Below are positions 8,422 through 16,521 of a stretch of DNA of 64,000 nt, piece by piece. This DNA is from Pseudomonas yamanorum (GTDB taxonomy: Bacteria; Pseudomonadota; Gammaproteobacteria; Pseudomonadales; Pseudomonadaceae). The position numbers and the translations under genes were made by a program. Positions within the stretch are counted from its first letter, which is position 1. The number at the start of each line of letters is the position of its first letter. Under the pieces are notes generated by a model. The model was not told the origin of the DNA and searched no databases. It saw nothing but the letters and a program-made list of their open reading frames with translations. The stretch spans positions 1 to 64,000 of the forward strand of contig NZ_JACARE010000025.1 in assembly GCF_013386765.1 (NCBI RefSeq), read 5' to 3'.

Positions 8422-9405
8422 TTAACGTGTGGCCGGGGCCATAAATTCCGGCCCAACCGGATCTTTTATCGTGTTGGCCAGAATACGGTCGATATGTTGC
8501 AGGTCATCGGCGGTCAGTTGCCAGCCGAAGGCGTCCTCGATGCCTTTGAGTTGCTCGGGGCGGCGGGCGCCCCACAGCGCCACCGTCGGGCCCTGGTCCA
8601 GTACCCAGCGCAACGCCAGGGCCAGCACGGACTTGCCGTGGCATTCGCGGGCATACACATCCAGCGCCGCGACCGCTGCCAGGTATTGCTCAAAGCGTGG
8701 CGCCTTGAATTTCGGGTCGAGCTTGCGCACATCATCCCCGGTAAAGCGCGTGGCGGCGTGCATGCTACCGGTCAACAGGCCCCGGCACAGGGAACCGTAG
8801 GCCAGTACCACCAAGGAATTTTGCTTGGCGTACGGCAGGATGTCGCTGTCGATCGCCCGTTCGAACAGGTTGTAGGGCGGCTGCACCGTGTCCAGGTGGG
8901 TGTACTGGCGGAAGTCGTCCATTTGCGCAGGGGCGTAATTGCTCACGCCCACGGCGAGAATCTTGCCTTCGCGGCGCAATTTTTCCAGCTCGCCGGCGGT
9001 CTCTTCCTGGGCCACCAGCGGGTCGGGCCAGTGGATCTGGTAGAGGTCGATGTAGTCGGTTTCGAGGCGCAGCAGCGAGTCTTCGATTTCCTTGCGGATG
9101 CGCTGGGCCGTGGCGTTGCGGCGCACGGTGCCGTCGTCCCATTGCAGGCCGGCCTTGGTGGCGATCACCGCGGTATGACGCACGCCGCGCAGGGCCCGGC
9201 CAATCAGTTCTTCAGACAAACCGAGGCCGTACACCGGCGCACTGTCGATAAAGTTGATGCCGCTGGCCAGCGCATGGCGGATGGTCTTGATCGACACCTC
9301 ACTGTCGGCACCGCCCCACATCGAACCGCCCATGGACCAGGTGCCCAAGGCAATCCGCGAGACTGCCTTGTCGATCCCCGGGATCTTGATGGTTTCGATA
9401 CTCAT
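8422..9405 (-). CDS. Aldo/keto reductase
   Basis: A 327-residue NADPH-dependent oxidoreductase with a TIM-barrel AKR fold. Visible motifs are the catalytic Asp-Tyr-Lys-His set (NFIDSAPVYGLGLSEELIG, ATKAGLQ, YQIHWPD) and a C-terminal cofactor region (VALWGARRPEQL). Start ATG 9405 follows GGAGG. It is divergently transcribed from the LysR gene 112 bases away, which is its most likely regulator. The natural substrate is not evident. Confidence 0.9.
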   Translation of the reverse strand: MSIETIKIPGIDKAVSRIALGTWSMGGSMWGGADSEVSIKTIRHALASGINFIDSAPVYGLGLSEELIGRALRGVRHTAVIATKAGLQWDDGTVRRNATAQRIRKEIEDSLLRLETDYIDLYQIHWPDPLVAQEETAGELEKLRREGKILAVGVSNYAPAQMDDFRQYTHLDTVQPPYNLFERAIDSDILPYAKQNSLVVLAYGSLCRGLLTGSMHAATRFTGDDVRKLDPKFKAPRFEQYLAAVAALDVYARECHGKSVLALALRWVLDQGPTVALWGARRPEQLKGIEDAFGWQLTADDLQHIDRILANTIKDPVGPEFMAPATR

Positions 9406-9517
9406 TAAAAAAGCCTCCGCCAGAAACATTCAGTAAAAAAACGATTACTCTAGATCATCCGAGGTTGAATCGGGCTCAACGCCGCGTGAAACCCAAACCC
9501 TACAAAAGGTGCTTGAT

Positions 9518-10444
9518 ATGGCAGCGTTCAACCGCTCCGAGTTGGCCGACCTGAATGTGTTCATGGCGATCATCCGTCGCCGTAGTTTCCGGCATGCCGC
9601 CCACGAACTGGGCGTCACCACCTCGGCCCTGAGCCACACCATGCGCAACCTGGAAACCCGCCTGGGCGTCAAGCTGCTCTACCGCACCAGCCGTGCCGTG
9701 GAACCTACCGATGCCGGCGTGGTGCTGGCGGAAAAACTCAGTGCCGGCTTCGCGACGATCCAGGATGGCCTCGACACCCTTGAGCTGTACCGCGAGGCGC
9801 CGATTGGCCGGCTGCGCCTGAACGTACCCCGGGACGCGGCCGTGTTGCTGATCTCGCCGGTGCTGGGGGAATTCACCCGCACCTACCCGCAACTGCGCCT
9901 GGACGTGATGATCGAAGACCGCATGCTCGACATCGTCGCCGAAGGCTACGACGCGGGCATCCGCTATGGCGCCACGGTACCCCAGGACATGGTGGCCGTG
10001 CCGCTCACCGGCGAGTTGCGCTGGATCATGGTCGCCTCCCCTGCCTACCTGGCAACCGCCGGAACGCCCAAGGTGCCCAAAGACCTGCTCGCGCATTCCT
10101 GTGTGCGCATGTACCTGGGCGACAAGACCACCTACAAGTGGGAGCTGGGCAACGGCGCCCGCCAACAGCGCCTGGACGTGCCCGGCCACTTCAGCGCGGC
10201 CGACACCCAGACCATCGTCGATGCCGCGCTGCAAGGCGTGGGTATCGCCTACTGCCTGGAAAATCGCGTGCTATCGGAACTGGCAGACGGCGGCCTGGTG
10301 GAAGTGCTGCCCGACTGGGCCTGCATCGGCGCGCCGCTGTGCATGTACTACCCCAGTCGCCGGCAGTCGCAGCCGGGGTTGCGCCAGCTGATCGACATGA
10401 TCCGCCTGAAAACCATCGGTTCGCAGTTGCTGGAATCACATTGA
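9518..10444 (+). CDS. LysR family transcriptional regulator
   Basis: A 308-residue LTTR with an N-terminal winged helix-turn-helix (RSFRHAAHELGVTTSALSHT, about residues 25-45) and a periplasmic-binding-like co-inducer domain. ATG 9518 has AAAGG 8 bases upstream; a GTG at 9509 is the alternative start. It is divergent from the aldo/keto reductase and probably controls it. It resembles the LTTRs paired with AKR or SDR genes in pseudomonads. Confidence 0.9.
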   Translation: MAAFNRSELADLNVFMAIIRRRSFRHAAHELGVTTSALSHTMRNLETRLGVKLLYRTSRAVEPTDAGVVLAEKLSAGFATIQDGLDTLELYREAPIGRLRLNVPRDAAVLLISPVLGEFTRTYPQLRLDVMIEDRMLDIVAEGYDAGIRYGATVPQDMVAVPLTGELRWIMVASPAYLATAGTPKVPKDLLAHSCVRMYLGDKTTYKWELGNGARQQRLDVPGHFSAADTQTIVDAALQGVGIAYCLENRVLSELADGGLVEVLPDWACIGAPLCMYYPSRRQSQPGLRQLIDMIRLKTIGSQLLESH

Positions 10445-10501
10445 ACCTGCACCGGGCCGCACTCCTCAAACCTGCATAGACCACGGCCTGGTGCACACCC
10501 T

Positions 10502-11848
10502 ATGACGTTTATTCTGTGGATGGCCGTACTGGGTGCCGTCTTGCTCACCCTCGCCCTCACCTCCTCCTACCTGCGCTGGATGCCGGTCACCACGTCGGCT
10601 GTATGCCTGCTGCTGGGTATCGGCATCGGCCCGCTGGGCATGGACCTGCTGCACCTGGACATAAAGGGTTCCGCCCGCTGGATGGAGCATCTGACGGAAG
10701 TCGCGGTGCTGTTCTCGCTGTTTGTCAGCGGGCTGAAATTGCGCCTGCCACTCAAGCATCGCACCTGGCGTATCGCGTTTGGCATGGCCGGCCCGGTAAT
10801 GCTCTTGACCATCCTCGGGACGTGCCTGGTGCTGCATTGGCTGCTGGGTTTGTCGTGGGGCGTTTCGCTGTTGGTGGGGGCGATTCTCGCGCCCACCGAC
10901 CCGGTGCTGGCGGGCCTGGTGCAGGTCAACAACGCCCAGGACTATGACGCGCTGCGTTTCGGCCTCTCCGGTGAGGCGGGCTTGAACGATGGTACCGCCT
11001 TCCCGTTTGTGATCTTTGCGCTGATCTTCATGCAGCACGGCGGGTTCGACGGTGACTGGCTGGGCGGCTGGGTCCTGAAGAACCTGCTCTGGGCAGTACC
11101 TGCCGGGTTGCTTGTAGGGTACTGGATGGGCCGTGGCATCGGCCAGGTCACCCTCAAGATGCGTATCACCAATGCCGACAGCACCCTGTCACCCAATGAT
11201 TACCTGACCCTGGCCTTGATCGCCCTCGCCTATGTAGTGGCCGAAGCCATCGGCGGCTATGGCTTTCTTTCGGTGTTTGCCGCCGGCCTCGGGCTGCGGC
11301 AGGCCGAGTTCAAGTCCACGGGCAACGCTCAAACCCCTGCCGAGCATTTGGCGCAACCGGTGGTCGGTCACATGGAGGTTGAGCCGGAGAACGCATTGCA
11401 TGGGGATGTCGGGCAGTTACAGGACACGCAGATCGCCGCCGGGGTGATGATGGGCGACATGCTCGCCTTCGGCAGCCTGGTGGAACGTTCGATGGAAGTG
11501 TTCCTGGTCACGCTGCTGGGCGTGGTGCTGGCCAGCCATTGGGATTGGCGAGCGCTGGTGGTAGGCGCGGTGCTGTTTTGCGTGATTCGCCCGCTCAGTG
11601 TGCTGTCGATACCCTGGGGCACCCTGCTGGATCGCAATCAACGCGGGCTGGTGGGCTGGTTCGGGATTCGCGGGATCGGCAGCATCTACTACCTGTTCTA
11701 CGCCATCAACCATGGGCTGGTGGGCACCAGCAGCACCGTGGCGGTGAACCTGACGCTGTCGGTCATTGCCCTGAGCATCATCGTTCATGGCCTCAGCACA
11801 CAGCCGATGCTGGTGTGGTATGAACGACGTGCCCAGGCACAACGATGA
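10502..11848 (+). CDS. Cation:proton antiporter (CPA1/NhaP type)
   Basis: A 448-residue inner-membrane protein with about 12 helices. The CPA1 core motifs are ILAPTDPVLAGLVQ (unwound helix 4) and LSGEAGLNDGTAFP (ion-binding Asp region). It probably exchanges Na+ or K+ for H+. It starts 57 bases after the LysR gene on the same strand, but no link in function is evident. No C-terminal regulatory domain is present. Confidence 0.88.
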   Translation: MTFILWMAVLGAVLLTLALTSSYLRWMPVTTSAVCLLLGIGIGPLGMDLLHLDIKGSARWMEHLTEVAVLFSLFVSGLKLRLPLKHRTWRIAFGMAGPVMLLTILGTCLVLHWLLGLSWGVSLLVGAILAPTDPVLAGLVQVNNAQDYDALRFGLSGEAGLNDGTAFPFVIFALIFMQHGGFDGDWLGGWVLKNLLWAVPAGLLVGYWMGRGIGQVTLKMRITNADSTLSPNDYLTLALIALAYVVAEAIGGYGFLSVFAAGLGLRQAEFKSTGNAQTPAEHLAQPVVGHMEVEPENALHGDVGQLQDTQIAAGVMMGDMLAFGSLVERSMEVFLVTLLGVVLASHWDWRALVVGAVLFCVIRPLSVLSIPWGTLLDRNQRGLVGWFGIRGIGSIYYLFYAINHGLVGTSSTVAVNLTLSVIALSIIVHGLSTQPMLVWYERRAQAQR

Positions 11849-11851
11849 GGG

Positions 11852-11992
11852 CTATTCCTGGTTTTCGGTGTTGCCGACGTCGGCGGCATCATCCAGGTCG
11901 TTAAGCGGTACTTCGGCATCATCCATCAACGAGCCCGGGTCTTCATTGCCCGGGTCATTGAGTTCATCGTCATCTTCCAGGTCTACAGACAT
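11852..11992 (-). CDS. Small acidic protein, 46 residues, unknown function
   Basis: A 46-codon frame starting MSVDLEDDDELNDPG and ending NTENQE. It is very acidic, with about a third Asp and Glu, and has no hydrophobic segment. GGAG stands a few bases before the ATG. It starts 11 bases after the stop of the small proline-rich gene 12004-12216, so the two look like a bicistronic unit. The strong codon bias and close spacing argue that it is real. It is convergent with the antiporter, with only a 3-base gap. Confidence 0.6.
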   Translation of the reverse strand: MSVDLEDDDELNDPGNEDPGSLMDDAEVPLNDLDDAADVGNTENQE

Positions 11993-12003
11993 GACCGTCT
12001 CCT

Positions 12004-12216
12004 CTAACCGCCTTGGGTATCGATATCGGCATCGGTTTCAGGCTTGGGCTCGCGCTCGGGCTTGAAGTCTGGACTGTAGTCGTTTTCTTTGGCTTTTGGG
12101 TCGGTGGCAGGCGCTGGGTCTTTGGGCGCGTCTGCGCCTGTGCCCGGTGCCGGCTCGCCGCGGTCGATGGCCGGGTCGTTACGGTTGCTGACTTGGGGAT
12201 CGTTGTCTGTGCTCAT
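12004..12216 (-). CDS. Small hydrophilic Pro/Asp-rich protein, unknown function
   Basis: A 70-residue protein starting MSTDNDPQVSNRND, rich in Pro, Asp, Lys and Glu, and probably disordered (APKDPAPATDPKAKEND). AGAGGTGAGCC precedes the ATG. It has no cysteine, no membrane segment and no recognised domain. With the 46-residue downstream gene it may form a small stress-type operon; this is inference from composition only. Confidence 0.65.
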   Translation of the reverse strand: MSTDNDPQVSNRNDPAIDRGEPAPGTGADAPKDPAPATDPKAKENDYSPDFKPEREPKPETDADIDTQGG

Positions 12217-12288
12217 GGCTCACCTCTGTTGAAAAACGCAGACTGCGTAAAGGTAAGGTCGTGCGCCGTGGGATGAAGTTCCCGTAAG

Positions 12289-12855
12289 TTATGAACCCGG
12301 GTTGTCCACCTGGATATAGAACGCATAGGCCCCCAGGATTACCCAGAACACCATGAACAGCCACGGCGCACGCATCGAGAACAGCAGCGACTTGCGATAG
12401 CCCTTGTGGGACGACTCCATTTCACTGAACAGCGGCGATTCATCATAGGCCAGGCCCATGACCGGCTCGCTGCGCAGCAGTTCGCTCTGCTTGTAGTGCC
12501 AGTGATCGATGATGTCGTACGCCGCCCGAATGCCCGGCCAGGCGTTCAGGGAACTGAGGATGCCGAGCATCGCCAGGAATACCGGCACCACCAGGGTGAA
12601 CAGCTTGCCCCATTCCGGGTTGAGGTTGCCCATGCCGGAAACGAAGGCGATCACCAGGAACGACTGCGCCGTGAGGTAGGCGTCGGTGCGGTTGGCCAGG
12701 ATGCTGGTTTCGTACTGGATCTCGCGCCGGTAGAAATCGAGACGGTCCTTGGGCGAACCGAAAATCTTCGCGTTGTGTTCGCTGTGGTCGGTCTGGTTCG
12801 ACTCCGGAGTGTCGGGTGAAATGATTCTGGGCACATCCGTGCTCCGTGCTGGCAT
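12289..12855 (-). CDS. Integral membrane protein of unknown function
   Basis: A 188-residue protein with a soluble N-terminal part (about 1-60), two adjacent hydrophobic helices (about 60-115: FLVIAFVSGMG and FTLVVPVFLAMLGILSSL), and a third near the C-terminus (APWLFMVFWVILGAYAFYIQ). The pattern of an amphipathic RREIQYETSILANRTD stretch before the first helix resembles RipA-like bacterial membrane proteins, but I am not sure. ATG 12855 lacks a clear ribosome site; an in-frame TTG at 12888 is an alternative. Confidence 0.65.
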   Translation of the reverse strand: MPARSTDVPRIISPDTPESNQTDHSEHNAKIFGSPKDRLDFYRREIQYETSILANRTDAYLTAQSFLVIAFVSGMGNLNPEWGKLFTLVVPVFLAMLGILSSLNAWPGIRAAYDIIDHWHYKQSELLRSEPVMGLAYDESPLFSEMESSHKGYRKSLLFSMRAPWLFMVFWVILGAYAFYIQVDNPGS

Positions 12856-12933
12856 TTGAAGCAGTTTAGAAGAACCGGGCTGGTGCAAAGTTCAAGTAAT
12901 CAGTGCACCGTTTTGAGGCGATAGAGCTACATC

Positions 12934-13045
12934 TGTGGCGAGGGAGCTTGCTCCCGCTGGACCGGGACAGCGCTCCAGTGCACAGCGCTCTCATTCCTTT
13001 TTGGGGCCGCTGCGCAGCCCAGCGGGAGCAAGCTCCCTCGCCACA
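12934..13045. repeat. REPIN, family A
   Basis: Inverted arms at 12934-12960 and 13019-13045, each 27 bases, surround a loop of about 58 bases. It occupies most of the 392-base gap between the membrane-protein gene and the ATP-grasp gene. The rest of the gap (13046-13247) shows nothing else that I can support beyond a probable promoter for the plus-strand operon. Confidence 0.85.
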
Positions 13046-13247
13046 AGGTGGATGGCACAGGCATTGCTTTATTGATTCATCTGCCCGGATACAGGAGCAA
13101 TCGTTACCCCCCGACCCAGAGCCCACCCCAAAAGAAAGTAAGGACCAGGTCTGCTGGCACCATCAGCCACGGGCTCATAAAAAAATGCGTTTTCTAAAGC
13201 GGCAGTGCCAAAGCGCAGTTAGTCCCGGCACTGACAAGGTAATTGGA

Positions 13248-14657
13248 ATGGCTCGATCTTTCTTTGATGAAATGAATGACGCACAAGGCGTTTGCCGTGC
13301 GCACTATCAGGAATTCTCCCGCTGGCTGGCCAATACGCCGCCAGAACTGCTGGCCCAGCGCCGCCGTGAAGCCGACCTGCTGTTTCACCGCGCCGGGATC
13401 ACTTTCACCCTGTATGGCGACGAGCAAGACACCGAGCGCCTGATCCCCTTCGACATCATCCCCCGCAGCATTCCCGCCAGTGAGTGGAGCGTCATCGAGC
13501 GCGGCTGTATCCAGCGGGTGAACGCACTGAACATGTTCCTTGCCGACATCTACCACGACCAGCGCATCATCAAGGCCGGGATCATCCCCGCCGACCAGGT
13601 GCTGGGCAACGAGGGTTACCAGAAGGCGATGGTCGGGCTGGACCTGCACCGCGATATCTACTCGCACATCTCCGGGGTCGACCTGGTACGCGACGGCGAC
13701 GGCACCTACTACGTGCTCGAAGACAACCTGCGCACCCCCAGCGGCGTGAGCTATATGCTCGAAGACCGCAAGATGATGATGCGGTTGTTCCCCGAGGTGT
13801 TCGCCAAGCAGCGCATCGCCCCGGTGGACCACTACCCCAACCTGCTGCTCAAGACCCTGAAAAGCTCCAGCCGCCTGGACAACCCGAATGTGGTGGTGCT
13901 GACGCCGGGGCGCTTCAACAGCGCGTTTTTTGAACATGCGTTCCTGGCCCGGGAAATGGGCGTGGAGCTGGTGGAAGGCGCCGACCTGTTCGTGCACGAC
14001 CTCAAGGTGTTCATGCGCACCACCGACGGCCCCAAGGCCGTGGATGTGATCTACCGCCGAATCGACGACGCGTTCCTCGACCCGCAAGCCTTCAACCCCG
14101 ACTCGATGCTCGGCGTGCCCGGCCTGGTGGCGGCCTACTGCGCAGGCAATGTGGTGCTGGCGAATGCCATCGGTACCGGCGTGGCGGACGACAAGTCGAT
14201 CTACCCATACGTGCCGGAAATGATCCGGTTCTACCTGGATGAAGAGCCGGTGCTGCAAAACGTGCCGACCTTCCAGTGTCGCAAGCCGGATGAGCTGTCC
14301 CACGTCCTCGCGCACCTGCCGGAACTGGTGGTCAAGGAAACCCAGGGCTCCGGCGGCTACGGCATGCTGGTGGGCCCCGCCTCCACCGCTGCCGAGATCG
14401 AAGACTTCCGTCAACGCATCAAGGCCCGCCCCCACGCCTACATCGCCCAACCGACCTTGAGCTTGTCCACCTGCCCGACCTTTGTCGAAAACGGCATCGC
14501 GCCACGGCATATCGACCTGCGGCCGTTCGTGCTGTCGGGCAAGGAAACCCGCCTGGTACCCGGCGGCCTCACCCGCGTGGCACTGCGTGAAGGCTCATTG
14601 ATCGTCAACTCGTCGCAAGGCGGCGGAACCAAGGACACCTGGGTGGTGGAGGGCTGA
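13248..14657 (+). CDS. Circularly permuted ATP-grasp protein (DUF404/COG2308)
   Basis: A 469-residue predicted peptide-ligase-like enzyme with a circularly permuted ATP-grasp fold. Family segments are GVDLVRDGDGTYYVLEDNLR, followed by TPSGVSYML, then VVVLTPGRFNSAFFEH and VVKETQGSGGYGMLVGP. The start ATG 13248 has AAGG upstream; the open frame continues back to 12903 through a REPIN and is not used. It lies 2 bases before the alpha-E gene. Family members occur with an alpha-E protein and usually a transglutaminase-like protease and are thought to make and attach small peptides, which is unproven here. Confidence 0.88.
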   Translation: MARSFFDEMNDAQGVCRAHYQEFSRWLANTPPELLAQRRREADLLFHRAGITFTLYGDEQDTERLIPFDIIPRSIPASEWSVIERGCIQRVNALNMFLADIYHDQRIIKAGIIPADQVLGNEGYQKAMVGLDLHRDIYSHISGVDLVRDGDGTYYVLEDNLRTPSGVSYMLEDRKMMMRLFPEVFAKQRIAPVDHYPNLLLKTLKSSSRLDNPNVVVLTPGRFNSAFFEHAFLAREMGVELVEGADLFVHDLKVFMRTTDGPKAVDVIYRRIDDAFLDPQAFNPDSMLGVPGLVAAYCAGNVVLANAIGTGVADDKSIYPYVPEMIRFYLDEEPVLQNVPTFQCRKPDELSHVLAHLPELVVKETQGSGGYGMLVGPASTAAEIEDFRQRIKARPHAYIAQPTLSLSTCPTFVENGIAPRHIDLRPFVLSGKETRLVPGGLTRVALREGSLIVNSSQGGGTKDTWVVEG

Positions 14658-14659
14658 GT

Positions 14660-15610
14660 ATGCTGAGTAGAACCGCCGCAGATCTGTATTGGATGTCCCG
14701 TTACCTGGAGCGTGCCGAGAACCTGGCGCGCATGCTGGAAGTCAGTTATTCGCTGTCATTGATGCCCCAGGCCGGGCGCAGTGACGGGCTGGATGAGTTG
14801 GCCATGTCGTTGCTCAGCAGCGGCACCCTGGACAGTTACCTCGAACGTCATCAGCAACTGGATGCCGAGCGCATGTTGCACTTCTTCGCCCTGGATGAGG
14901 AAAACCCCGCGAGTATCTACAACTGCCTGCGGGCCGCCCGGGGCAACGCCCATGCGGTGCGCGGCCGGATCACCGCCGACATGTGGGAAAACCTCAACGC
15001 CACCTGGCTGGAGATGCGCAGCATTGCGGCCGGTGGGCTGGCGCGCCATGGCATCAGCCACTTTTGTGACTGGGTGAAGCAGCGTTCGCACCTGTTTCGC
15101 GGGGCGACGTCCGGGACGATCATGCGCAATGACGCGTATCGGTTTATTCGCCTGGGCACGTTTGTCGAGCGGGCGGATAACACCTTGAGGCTGCTGGACG
15201 CACGGTATGAGATGTTTGGGGAAGAGTCCGAAGAGGTCAGTGATCTTTCGGCGCGTGGGTATTACCAGTGGAGCGCGTTGTTGCGGGCCCTGTCGTCGTT
15301 TGAGGCGTACACGGAGCTGTATCCGAATGCGCTGAATGCACGGTCGGTGTCGGAGCTGTTGCTGTTGCGCAGTGATGTGCCGCGGTCGTTGCATGCGTGT
15401 ATTGAGGAATTGAGCCATATCCTGGCGGACTTGCCCGGGAGTTATGGGCGTACGGCGCAGCGTTTGGCGGCGGAGTTTGAGGCGCGGCTGAGGTATACCG
15501 GGATTGATGAGATTCTGGAGGATGGGCTGCATAGCCGGCTGACGGAGTTTATCGACACCGTGCGGGAGTTGGCGCGGGCGATTCATAGTTCGTATCTGGA
15601 GGTGGTCTGA
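14660..15610 (+). CDS. Alpha-E domain protein (DUF403/COG2307)
   Basis: A 316-residue all-helical protein beginning MLSRTAADLYWMSRYLERAE, the hallmark N-terminus of the alpha-E family. It has internal helices such as FVERADNTLRLLDARYEM. It is the constant partner of the ATP-grasp protein. The two stop-start sites are 2 bases apart, so the pair is coupled. No transglutaminase-like gene follows, unlike many versions of this operon. Molecular role unknown. Confidence 0.88.
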   Translation: MLSRTAADLYWMSRYLERAENLARMLEVSYSLSLMPQAGRSDGLDELAMSLLSSGTLDSYLERHQQLDAERMLHFFALDEENPASIYNCLRAARGNAHAVRGRITADMWENLNATWLEMRSIAAGGLARHGISHFCDWVKQRSHLFRGATSGTIMRNDAYRFIRLGTFVERADNTLRLLDARYEMFGEESEEVSDLSARGYYQWSALLRALSSFEAYTELYPNALNARSVSELLLLRSDVPRSLHACIEELSHILADLPGSYGRTAQRLAAEFEARLRYTGIDEILEDGLHSRLTEFIDTVRELARAIHSSYLEVV

Positions 15611-15629
15611 ACACCGGTGCAGAACCCAT

Positions 15630-15655
15630 GTGGGAGCTGGCAAGCCAGCTCCCAC
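15630..15655. terminator. Perfect 12-bp hairpin after the alpha-E gene
   Basis: GTGGGAGCTGGC and its complement are separated by AA, between the convergent alpha-E and msrA genes. The sequence is related to REP family C arms, which begin TGTGGGAGC. It has no long T-run, so it may work as a bidirectional stabiliser or terminator. Confidence 0.55.
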
Positions 15656-15678
15656 CTTTGAAATGTGCTGGGGTTGGG

Positions 15679-16374
15679 TTATTGGTTTTTCACCAGTACG
15701 GGCTCGGCGCGGTATTGGTCGGGGAACAGTTTTTTCAGCTGTTTCACCTTGGGCAGGTCGTTGATCACGATGTACGGGTAGGACGGGTTTTCCGTCAGGA
15801 AGTCCTGGTGGTACGACTCGGCCGGGTAGAAGGCTTTGCCCATCTCGATCCTGGTCACGATCGGCTTGTCGAAGGATTTGGCCGCGTCGAGCTGGGCGAT
15901 GTAGGCCTGGGCGACTTTTTGCTGTTCGGCATTCTGGGCAAAGATCGCCGAGCGGTACTGGGTGCCGCTGTCCGGGCCCTGGCGGTTGAGTTCCGTGGGG
16001 TTGTGGGCCACTGAGAAGTAGATCTGCAGCAGCTTGCCGTAGCTGACCTTGCTCGGGTCGTAGGTCACGGAGACGGACTCGGCATGGCCGGTGTCGCCGC
16101 CGCTGACGCTTTCGTACTGGGCGGTGCTGGCCGCGCCGCCGTCATAGCCGGAGACGGCGTTTTTCACGCCCTGTACGTGTTGGAACACGCCCTGCACGCC
16201 CCAGAAGCAGCCGCCGGCAAACACGGCGGTTTGCAGGTTGCTGCCGTCTGCCGGCAGGTCCATGGCCGGGGGCGCGATGGCTACGGCGTCGTCGGATGGG
16301 CCGAAGGAGAAGGCCGAGCTGTGGCCAACGAAGGCGGCGAATGCCAGCGCTGGTAAATATTTGAATAGCTTCAT
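15679..16374 (-). CDS. msrA: Periplasmic peptide-methionine (S)-S-oxide reductase MsrA
   Basis: A 231-residue enzyme reducing methionine-S-sulfoxide in proteins. The active-site motif FAGGCFWGVQGVFQHVQGV carries the catalytic Cys. Further family segments are SGYDGG, DTGHAESV and a C-terminal YHQDFL. An N-terminal signal peptide (KLFKYLPALAFAAFVGHSSA) sends it to the periplasm, unlike cytosolic MsrA. I prefer ATG 16374, with GGAG 8 bases upstream. It is the third gene of an msrB-dipZ-msrA set on this strand. Confidence 0.92.
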   Translation of the reverse strand: MKLFKYLPALAFAAFVGHSSAFSFGPSDDAVAIAPPAMDLPADGSNLQTAVFAGGCFWGVQGVFQHVQGVKNAVSGYDGGAASTAQYESVSGGDTGHAESVSVTYDPSKVSYGKLLQIYFSVAHNPTELNRQGPDSGTQYRSAIFAQNAEQQKVAQAYIAQLDAAKSFDKPIVTRIEMGKAFYPAESYHQDFLTENPSYPYIVINDLPKVKQLKKLFPDQYRAEPVLVKNQ

Positions 16375-16413
16375 AAGGTTCACTCCAAAAAAGGCTGATC
16401 AAACCCGGTCAAC

Positions 16414-16485
16414 TGTGGGGGCTGGCTTGCCTGCGATGGCGGCGGTGAATTCAACACCGCTATCGCAGGCAAGCCAGCTCCCACA
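16414..16485. repeat. REPIN, family C
   Basis: Inverted arms at 16414-16437 and 16462-16485 flank a 24-base loop, between dipZ and msrA. They differ from a perfect match at one position (GGGGGC against GCTCCC). It may alter msrA expression relative to dipZ. Confidence 0.8.
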
Positions 16486-16521
16486 TTGATCGGGTTTCCA
16501 CTCCAGGATTTCGCTGTTGGC

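Noticed and set aside
12903..13247. N-terminal extension of the ATP-grasp protein
   Set aside because: It would translate a REPIN; the ATG at 13248 has a ribosome site and begins the conserved region.
13194..14510. Long minus-strand frame opposite the ATP-grasp gene
   Set aside because: Antisense frame of a GC-rich real gene; His/Gln-rich composition without any family motif.
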